Assembly: GCA_002917075.1 (NCBI GenBank)
Contig: NTMA01000083.1
Span: 62,001-126,000, forward strand
Length of the DNA stretch: 64,000 nt
Direction of reading: 5' to 3'
Source: Hawksworthiomyces lignivorus
Taxonomy: Eukaryota > Ascomycota > Sordariomycetes > Ophiostomatales > Ophiostomataceae
A program made the position numbers and the translations under genes. This document shows positions 55,853-64,000 of this stretch, piece by piece. A model generated the notes under the pieces. It had not been told where the DNA came from. It saw nothing but the letters and a program-made list of their open reading frames with translations, and searched no databases. Numbering within the stretch: position 1 is the stretch's first letter; each line of letters begins with the position of its first letter.

Positions 55853-57116
55853 CTCGCCTATCCAAGTTGTTGGCTTTTATTATGTTGATGACCTTACGAA
55901 TGTCGTGTTGAAAAAAGTTGCCTGGTTCAAGTTGTGATTTTGCGTAGAAGAGGCGCTGTCTCGATTCTTATCTTACTGGAAACTCTCCTACCGTGGCCAG
56001 CCATAAGCTCAGACTGGGATAATGTTGGGACTGTGCCATCTACTCATCGTAAAAAGAAGATAATTGGTGGTATTACGGCGGGGTTTTCAACATCTTCGAC
56101 TGCGATTGGTAAAATCGGGTCGCAGGAATAAGACCCCTCGACAGGGCTCGCTTTAGAACCGGGCCTGCTACCTTTAAACTTGGGCATTAATTAAGCATAT
56201 CAAAACCCTCAAAGATCACCAGATAATATCATCATCATTTAATTAGGCTTTTCTCGTTTTAATCCGTACATGAACTACCAGTTTAACGGAGCCCCTTACT
56301 TAGAATAACAGCTGCGGTGGCTATCCAAGAATAAAACCAGTCCCTAGCCTGGTCACATTCTGCTCATTCTACGAATGGTTCCCATGTCTGGTGGAGGAAA
56401 CACTGCCTGTCTTATAGGAACAGTATCTAAACTTAGAGGTGGGCATGATGCGCTAAGAATTGGTGCTCATCCACAGTACTTATACCAAGCCTACAGGGAA
56501 TGGTCTTCCCACAATCCCTCTGTAACTAGGCTAACTTTTGAAGAGGGGATAAAGAGGCGCACTTACACTTCCCAGTATTATCAATTTCCAAAGTTTCCTA
56601 CTGTATCTTCCTATATGAGTTTGGTTTCAGCAATATCTCTTCTTGAACTGACGATATTTCAAGTTATACCTCAAACTCTCCGTAATAGCTGACAAAATTC
56701 TGATAGCTGAGCAGCCGAGTTCATTGCGGTAGGAGACGGATGTATGCACGTGTCGTTGCACGTGCTTAATATCCCGAAAGGGCTGGCAGACAAGGGGTTA
56801 TCAATGGAATGCAGTGGCTGACGGGACATTTTGTCTCTTTTACTCTCTGCTTCTCCAGATATCGACTGTTCTTCTTCCTTGGATTTGCCGGTGACCTTTT
56901 TTTTTTGGCTGCTTCTGTGTCCTCCCCCGCGGAGCTTATGGCCGCCATTTTATAAAGGACAAAAGCGGGCCGTGCGGCGATCTCCATCCGCTTCTCTCAA
57001 GATACAAAGCTCCAGCAGCAGGCCAGCCACAAGTCTCGCCAAGCGATATCTGCTCGACGAACCACCTTTTCGACAGCATTTTCTCCTCTCTGTCTACCCG
57101 GCTTTCTGCCCTCGCC
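55853..57116. other. AT-rich spacer right of the NLR gene
   Basis: Minus-strand fragments at about 55,930-56,190 begin with ATG-CCC-AAG (MPKFKGSRPGSK...) and could be a lost or extra 5' exon of the NLR gene, but no clean splice path was found. A + strand frame of 105 codons at 56375-56692 has no recognisable domain. Two CACGTG sites at 56747-56764 lie on the transporter side. Confidence 0.45.
56747..56764. promoter_or_regulatory. Paired CACGTG E-boxes
   Basis: CACGTG at 56747-56752 and again at 56759-56764, start to start 12 bp, about one helical turn apart. bHLH factors such as Pho4/NUC-1 or Cbf1 bind CACGTG. The pair is ~350 bp before the transporter start codon. Functional role is inferred from motif and position. 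Confidence 0.4.
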
Positions 57117-58901
57117 ATGGCGTCCGAGCCGGCGCCAGACGGCGGCCCCAGCGTCGACCGCGCCTACAGCGACTCGCCGCTGCTGGCTGCCGACGACGGC
57201 GCTGCCGCTCCTGCCCCGACCCCCGGCTTCCGCTCGAGCATCGGCCTCGCGAGCGTCGCCCGCCGCACGCTGGGCATCGGCATGCTGATGATTACCGTGT
57301 TCATGTGGACGACCTCCAACTTCTTGGCGAGCGTGCGTCTTATCTCTCCCTGGTCGCCTGCGCGCTGCCAATCTGGCTCCCTCTCTCGCGGGGCTCTTGC
57401 TGACTCTCATGCGCTCGCGTGCGCTGCTCTAGTACATTCTCGCCGACAACACGTACACCAAGCCGTTCTTTGTCGTCTACCTCAACACCTCCGTCTTCGC
57501 CGTCTCGCTCGTTCCCATGAGCATCCAGTACCTCCGCGCCAACGGCATGCGGGAGGCGCGCCGGGCTCTCCAGCAGCTGTGGAAGGACGTCTGGTGGGAC
57601 GTGCGCGACGAGGTGTCGAGGCTCCTGGGACGCGGCGGCGGCAGGCGCCGGGGCCAGGCCGGGGGCGACGACGGGGACGACGACCTGACGAACAAGCTGC
57701 TGGAGGAGGACGAAGAGGGCGTCGATGTCGCGCCGAGGGGGCCGCGCCGCGCAGAAGACGACAACGGCGCCGAGGACGACGACGACGACGACGACGAGAT
57801 CGTGGTGGACCGGGACGCGGCGCGGGCTGAGCGGCTGCTCGGCGAGGAGATTGATGACTTCAGCGGCGAGCAGCAGGCGGCGGCGGCGGTCGTCGATCTG
57901 GAGGCGGCCGCCGAGGTGCCTGCGGCGGCAGCAGTGCCGGCCAAGATGACGGCTCACGACTACCGCGGTGCTCGTCGCCGCCGCCGCCGCCGCCGCCAGC
58001 AGTCCAGCGGCGGCAGCGGCAAGCTCAGCCTGCGCGAGACGGGCTGGCTCAGCCTCGAGTTCTGCGGGCTCTGGTTCGCGGCCAACTACCTGGCCGTGGC
58101 CTGCCTCGAGCACACGAGCGTCGCCAGCGTCACCATCTTCACGTCGCTCAGCAGCGTCTTCACCCTGCTCTTCTGCGCCCGCGCCGGCGTCGAGCTCTTC
58201 ACCCTGCGCAAGCTGGTCGGCGTCGCCGCCTCCCTCGCCGGCGTCGTGCTCATCTCCTCTGTCGACCTCTCCGGCTCCAGCGACGAGCACCGCGGCAACT
58301 TCCCCCACAAGTCCGCCGGCGAGATCGCCGCCGGCGACGCCATGGCCCTCGCCAGCGCCGTCGTCTACGGCGCCTACGTCACCCTCATGAAGCGCCGCGT
58401 CGGCAACGAGGACCGCGTCAACATGCCCCTATTCTTCGGCCTCGTCGGCCTCTTCAACGTCATCTTCCTCTGGCCCGGCTTCGTGCTCCTGCACGTCACC
58501 GGCGCTGAGAAGGTACCGTCCTCTCCCTCTCTTTTTTTTTTTTATCCGTCACGCTTTGTATTTGCTAATCGAGAAACAATAAACAGTTTGAGCTCCCGCC
58601 TACAGCTAAGGTCTGGGCCATCATCTTGGTCAATGCCTTTTCGTCCTTCGCCAGCGACATGACCTGGGCCTATGCCATGCTGCTCACCACCCCGCTCGTC
58701 GTCACCGTCGGCCTGTCCCTGACCATCCCGCTGTCGCTCGTCGGCGAGATGATCCAATATGGCCAGTACTCCAGCGCCCTGTACTGGGTGGGCGCCGGCG
58801 TTGTTGTCCTCTCGTTCCTTTTTGTCAACCATGAGAGCCACGAAGCGTCTGCCGACGGAGTGGACGAGTCCCGCGCAGACTCCTCTGCAGCGGAAAGGTA
58901 A
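57117..58901 (+). CDS. EamA/DMT-type transporter, SLC35F5/YML018C-like
   Basis: Three exons (57117-57332, 57433-58512, 58587-58901) give 536 aa. About ten membrane segments: the first at 'TLGIGMLMITVFMWTTSNFL' and then 'FFVVYLNTSVFAVSLVP', followed by a long hydrophilic loop (~130-300), then the EamA core 'WFAANYLAVACLEHTSVASV', 'TIFTSLSSVFTLLF', 'VGVAASLAGVVLISSVDLS' and 'MALASAVVYGAYVTLMKRR'. The C-terminal pair of segments ends with a Ser/Asp tail. The order 'YTKPFFVVYLNTS ... LEHTSVASVTIFTSLSS' is that of the fungal vacuolar-membrane YML018C/Thi74 and animal SLC35F5 proteins, whose substrate is uncertain. The inserted loop is Asp/Glu-rich and then Arg-rich (RRRRRRRR). Confidence 0.9.
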
Positions 58902-59560
58902 CACGGGTGTTTGTTATGTCGTTGATTAGATTTAGTTCTGTTTTTTGATCTTTTTTTTTTTGATTTTTTGGGTAAATTATATGTGGCTACATATCCTTCT
59001 GGATTTATGTTAGACCCTGGATAACGAGATAGAATAGGACACTCCGGTGTAGGCATTGACGGCATATCTTTTGGCCTTACGGGGCTACGCACTTGTATGG
59101 ATATGACTTATTACACAGAGCCTGTGCTGGGATTCATTTTGGCGTCTTTTTGTTATGGGGAAATAGAATATACATTTTATAAGAATTCGGCAATCATTCA
59201 TCGCCTGATTCTCATCACATCTCACCAAGACTTCAGAAACCGCAGTGCTTTTTACTAATGCTTCAAACTCTGAGAATATTTTAAGAACGCCAAAAGAATG
59301 AGACTGTTAAAAACGCTCATGCACGCTAAATAGGGTATGCGTCTAAATGCCAAACATACAGCCATGTAAAGAGGCTGGCCAACACAAATGCAAAAAGAAA
59401 ACAAGAAAAAAACCAAACGCCAAATCCGGACCATTTCGGATATCATGAAATGAATATACCCAGCAGGCTTCGCCTAGTGTTGACCAATGCCATAAAATGC
59501 GGACAAGTCATAAATAAAAAAGGCAGCAAACCGGAAAAAGGGGCACTACAGACTGGATAT
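58902..59560. other. Intergenic region between convergent genes
   Basis: AT-rich 3' flanks with a T9 tract near 58945. No coding frame supported. Confidence 0.5.
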
Positions 59561-62057
59561 TCAGTCTTCAAACCAGCCTTCTTCGTCTTCGTCCCAGTCG
59601 TCACCAATATTCGCCCATCCGCTAGCCCACCGCCGGCCTTCTCCTTCGCCTCCCGTACGGAGATCCGCCGCCCGACCGCTATCCTCGCGCCAGCATCGAA
59701 CAAGGTAGTCATCACCCACCGACACCAAGTTCCCGTCATTTGTCCAGCATACAGCCCCGACTTCCTTTTTCTCATGGCCGCGAATCAATGGAGTACTATT
59801 GCGTACAATGGGAACCGTGTCGATCAGACGGCCCTGCATGCTGGACATGCTGTTTGTACGGAAGAGGCCCGGTCGGCGGGGTCCGGAGCTGCTGCCAGCT
59901 CCCACAATCGACCGCCGCTGTGTGCCCGCCGACGTTGAAGCTGGAGGAAATAGTGGCAGGGCTGTGCTCTCCCGTTCTGAGACTGGGGAATAGACATCGA
60001 TATCGTGAATGTCTGTGAAATATCGCTCGTCTGTGGGGAAAAGAAGAGCACAACCATCGCTGCTGCCAACCGCTAGGAGCTCGGAACGTCCGTCTCGCGC
60101 AGGACGAATAGCAGTCTTGACGTAAAAGGAAGTCGCATGCAAATTCTCGTGTCTGAAACCATAGAGCGGTCCAAGGCCCTCTTGTGCTGTTCCGTTTCTG
60201 CGCTTTGGATGCTCTCCTTTAGACGATAGTTCGGGAGCGGACCCGAGAACGAGGTGGGCAGTCGAATACGCATATACAGTGTTATCCTTGCAAAGACCGT
60301 ACAGTCGAGCACCATCCGTGCTCAGGCTCAACGATGACATGCCGAAGGGCCGCCACTGCGAGTGGCTCTCTGGGGGTGCCGTGAATGAGATCGGTGTACT
60401 GCTTTTGCTTCGTGATGTGTGTACATTGCGTATATCCCAGAGCTTTATCGAAGCATCAGCCTCGCAGGCGGAGAGGATAAGATGCTCTCTTCCAGGAGGC
60501 AAGAATTGGATCGCCGTTACGGACACCTCGCCAACGCGTCCAGGGGCTTCCCATCGAGTGGTCACGTCAGCGGTCATGGCCGCCTGCATCATCTGACGTA
60601 CTTGCCGGGATTGGCGCACAGCTCGGGCGTGGGCGTCGTATATGCTGTTGACCACGCACCCTTGGTTGACTTTCTTGGGAAGGCTGTACTGGAGTCTTGT
60701 CGTTCTCTCAACCGTGAAATCCTGTGCCGGACCTCCTTTGCAACGGAGATCCCAGATCTTCACGCTGCCGTCGCGCCCTGACGTCGCCAGAACGTTCCCT
60801 TCACCTCGACCGGGCTGAAAGCGGACTTGTTTTAATGAAGCCGTGTGGTGGTCCAGGATCGAAATAGGCGTCTGAGTCATCATGTCAATGACTTTGCCCG
60901 TCTGGTCTCCGGACGCAGTGGCGAGAAGATAGTCGTCTTCTGAAAAAGCAAGGTCTATAACGGCATTGCCATGCGCGGGAAATGAGATGTGGATGTTGCT
61001 AAATCCCTCGGGTCCTTGTATGCCAGAGTCAAGTATTCTAATCCTGCCCTCCTCGTCGCCTACGGCTACTAGACTGTTGGCTGAAAACCCAAAGTTAGCT
61101 TACTCTCGAATTAAAGAGAGAAAAGGACAAGTACACATCCGAGAGACTCACTGTTGCAAGCGGCAGCGCAGAATGGGATGCAGCGGCTATTGTCGTTCTC
61201 GTGGCTCGAGCAAAGATGGACATCATAGGGGGAGCTATAGAAGTCGGCAGTCTCCACTCGCCAATCTGCGGAAAATATGTGTGAGCACCATACATTTTTC
61301 GCGAGAACGGACCACGGGGGTTGGTAGAGTTAATTAACCTACCTGCTACAGGCGTAGGGAGAAGTCGGTGGCCTGCCTTAGGCATCGTGCCAAGTTGCCG
61401 CTGAAGCAGCTGACCAGCAAAGCCTCGCTGCGTCAATGGAGCAATATTCTTCAGCTGGGGGGCGGACATGTCCAATTCCGGCTCGGAAGCATCAGACATG
61501 TCGAAGTCGTCGCACTCGGACATTGGCTCGTCGACAATTGGGGGCAGCGGAGAGGAAGCCAGGGGGCTAAGCAGCATGGAACTAGAAGAAGTCCTTGTGA
61601 CAGGCTCTGGAGTGACCACGTCCAGCATGGTTGCTGAGGAAGGCTTTAGGGGAGACGTCTCCGGCGTATAATGCCCCGTCTTCCGTCTCTTGGCCGACCG
61701 AGGCGACGGGAGAGCGTCGCTGCTTGCATCACTTGCATCATGGGCAATGCGTACGATAGATAGACTGAAACTGGGCTGGAGTGGACTACTCGATGGCGTC
61801 TGAGAGCGATTCAGGGCACGAGCTGTGAGATCACGGAGAGCTCGTCGAGCGGCGCTGGGTTGAGAAGATACACGCTGACGGGGTGCAAAGAAGCGGCGAA
61901 ATTTGCGCGGTGTAATGGACGGCTGGCGACGCTCTTTGCCTCCAGAGCCAACAGTGGATGACAGCAGCCTCGGCGGCGAAGAGAAGAGCGTGGCATTTTC
62001 TTCCTGTGAGGATGGGAGAGAGCCTACAGCAGGCGAGGAAAAACTTGTGCCTGTCAT
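59561..62057 (-). CDS. CDT2: Cdt2-like WD40 substrate receptor
   Basis: Three exons (61343-62057, 61152-61265, 59561-61080) give 782 aa. Cdt2 is the WD40 receptor of the CRL4 ubiquitin ligase that destroys Cdt1 and other S-phase targets on PCNA. The first ~240 residues are Ser/Pro-rich and basic. The WD40 propeller follows: 'SLVAVGDEEGRIRILDSG', 'AHGNAVIDLAFSEDDYLLAT', 'HHTASLKQVRFQPG', 'ATSGRDGSVKIWDLR' and 'LSACEADASIKLWDIR'. Two units end in WDxR (Trp386 and Trp491), the DWD box that binds DDB1. The last blades end 'KKEVGAVCWTNDGNLVSVGD', 'YLVRCWRED', and the tail is acidic. The start is the ATG at 62055-62057; an upstream TTG is rejected. It is divergent from SPB1. Confidence 0.88.
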
Positions 62058-63133
62058 ATTCCTGCCCTTGACCTGCCGCTCTAGCAACTATACATGAACC
62101 AAACCAGCAGTAAAGTTCAAGCACGGTCACGAGAAGAAGCTGACAAGAGGACTGAAGATGGAAGGAGAATAAGAAGAGAAGAGGAAGAAGTAGCCAATGG
62201 CACAAGATCGTAGCCAGACAAGAAGATACGGTAAGAAATGGAGAAGAGCACAGAGAGAAGACAGGAAGTAGGAAGAGGACGAGAAGAACACTGAGTGATA
62301 GACAGGCAGGCAGACAGACAGACAGATGGATAGACTACTTTTGCCAAGAGGGAGGAGAGGGAGGAGAGAGAGAGAGAGAGGAAGAGGAGACAGAGGATGA
62401 GGATGAGGATGAGAATGAGAATGAAGAAGAAGAGGAATGGGAAGATGCAATTGAGGGCAGAGATTGGCACAACAGTCAGAGCAGCACTGGAAAATGGGGA
62501 CACAGCCAGCTGTGGGCAGTTTTGCCTCCTAACGCGGCCGCACTATGGGGGGGGGGGGCTGCCTCGTCCACCAAAAGTCGAGTGGCGGGGAAAGCACGAC
62601 CGTCCTAGCTAGGCGAGCTGTGTTCTTGCAGCTATTTTGCGTATTTACGGGAGTATATTACACGTACAAGAGACACAATATGGGGCAAAAAAAGAGGGAC
62701 GTAGCATGGTCCCAGGGAAGGAACGCGATGGACGTGGATTACACGGTGAGCACGCGCGCGTTGCACTTAAACCTGCAGTCGCGAGCACTCGCGAGCACTT
62801 ACAGCACTGGGCCAATCAGCACCTGCCGTCCCACTGCAAAGCTGTTCCCAGCGTCCACAGCGCCTTCCCGAAACCGTACCGCGACCGTGGCCCCGCTAAA
62901 TGCTTCTTATCAGAACCGTGTCGGTCCACTATTGTTTTATCGAGCGTGTCTATTGGCTAGAAGGGACAAAGTGGGTAGACATCTAAAAAAAAAAAAAGAA
63001 TGGCAGAAAAAAAAAAAGGCGGAAAGAAATTTTGTATGGCTTCGGCATCGTCACTTGACATCCTCACTCTTTTCACACACACTCCACCACCACCACCACC
63101 CGCTATCGCCGTCACGGACTCGTTTCGGCAGCC
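62058..63133. other. Divergent promoter region, CDT2 / SPB1
   Basis: A purine-rich stretch (GAGAGAG, GATGAG and GAAGAAG runs) at about 62335-62445, a NotI-like GCGGCCGC followed by G12 at 62547-62558, and A-tracts near 62983-63020. Frames within it are unsupported. Confidence 0.5.
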
Positions 63134-64000
63134 ATGGCAGTCCAGAAGAAGCACGGCAAGGGCCGTCTGGACAAGTGGTACAAGCTTGCCAAGGAAAAAG
63201 GATACCGTGCTCGTGCGGCGTTCAAGCTGATCCAATTGAACAAGAAATATGGCTTCCTCGAGAAGAGCAAGGCCCTGCTGGATCTCTGTGCTGCGCCAGG
63301 CGTATGTCTTCCATGTGTTTTTTTTTTAGGGTCTGCTTTATTTGATTCTGTCCTGTCTTGCTGACAACAATGTACAGTCTTGGTGTCAGGTAGCAGCTGA
63401 GACAATGCCCGCCAACAGCCTCATCGTCGGAGTCGATCTCTCGCCCATCAAGCCGATCCCCAAGGTCATCACCTTCCAGAGCGACATCACCACCGAGAAG
63501 TGCCGCGCCACCATCCGGCAGCACCTCAAGACCTGGAAGGCCGATACCGTCCTGCACGACGGTGCCCCCAACGTCGGTACGGCCTGGGTGCAGGACTCGT
63601 TCAACCAGGCGGAGCTAGCCCTACAGTCGATGAAGCTGGCCACCGAGTTCCTAGTCGAGGGCGGCACCTTTGTGACCAAGGTCTTCCGCTCCAAGGACTA
63701 CAATTCGCTGCTATGGGTTTTCAACCAGTTGTTCACCAAGGTCGAGGCCACCAAGCCGCCCTCGTCGCGCAACGTGTCCGCCGAGATCTTCGTCGTGTGC
63801 CGCGGCTTCAAGGCCCCCAAGCGCATCGACCCGCGCTTCCTCGACCCCAAGGCCGTCTTCGCTGAGCTCGCCGACCCCACCCCCAACAACGAGGCCCGCG
63901 TCTACAACCCCGAGGTCAAGAAGCGCAAGCGCGAGGGCTACGAGGAAGGCGATTACACCCAGTACAAGGAGCTCGCCGCCAGCGAGTTCATCCAGACCAC
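63134..64000 (+). CDS. SPB1: Ribosome biogenesis methyltransferase Spb1 (5' part)
   Basis: Exons 63134-63301 and 63378 to beyond the window edge; 263 residues are visible of an expected ~800. Spb1 is a nucleolar FtsJ-type enzyme that 2'-O-methylates 25S rRNA (yeast G2922) during pre-60S assembly. Visible features: '[20 protein letters not shown]', '[17 protein letters not shown]', the SAM site '[16 protein letters not shown]' joined across the intron, '[19 protein letters not shown]', '[18 protein letters not shown]', and '[16 protein letters not shown]' with the catalytic Lys. The N-terminal methyltransferase domain is complete. Truncated only by the end of the window. Confidence 0.95.

Noticed and set aside
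55930..56190. Minus-strand fragment starting MPKFKGSRPGSK as first exon of the NLR gene
   Set aside because: It meets stop codons and no in-frame GT-AG path to the NACHT exons was found; left as a possible remnant.
56375..56692. 105-codon plus-strand frame in the AT-rich spacer
   Set aside because: No domain or transposase motif; codon use unlike core genes; may be decayed mobile DNA.

Overview
The window is nuclear DNA of a filamentous ascomycete (Pezizomycotina, most likely Sordariomycetes). The evidence is short GT-AG introns of about 50-110 bp, GC-rich third codon positions in housekeeping genes, long gene-free spacers with homopolymer and CT/GA runs, and fungal-type proteins: a Zn2Cys6 factor, Loc1, Pet127, a NACHT-WD40 NLR and a UncB-like kinesin-3. 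All exon joints were worked out by eye and checked for reading frame. No tRNA, rRNA, CRISPR array or complete transposon was recognised.

Layout. 1-8 kb: one conserved fungal protein of unknown function and a 5.5-kb stretch without a convincing gene. 8-14 kb: a ketohexokinase-like PfkB sugar kinase, a GH88 unsaturated-glucuronyl hydrolase and, divergent from it, an alginate-lyase-fold polysaccharide lyase. None has a signal peptide, and together they look like a small intracellular uronide-catabolism cluster. 15-17.5 kb: a degenerate EF-hand protein and an eIF4E of the 4EHP type. 20-28 kb: an orphan low-complexity protein, a short kinesin-3 and a small secreted protein.

29-44 kb is a housekeeping block: NAD kinase, replication factor C subunit (Rfc4 type), a small mitochondrial-type membrane protein, HIS3 (IGP dehydratase) divergent from LOC1, an EHT1/EEB1-like alpha/beta hydrolase, and the cohesin loader MAU2/SCC4 with a glutamine-rich N-terminus. 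44.5-50.7 kb: PET127 and a Zn2Cys6 regulator.

50.7-57 kb is an accessory, AT-richer island with an NLR-type NACHT-WD40 gene. Its 11 near-identical 42-residue WD repeats differ mainly at a few exposed positions, and its N-terminus is a short Q/N/G-rich segment rather than a large effector domain. 57-64 kb returns to core genes: an EamA/SLC35F-type transporter, a CDT2-like WD40 protein with two DWD boxes, and the 5' part of SPB1 (FtsJ rRNA methyltransferase), which runs off the right edge.

The parts most worth following up are the uronide trio, the NLR with its hypervariable repeats and short N-terminus, and the homopolymer-bearing K-loop of the kinesin-3.
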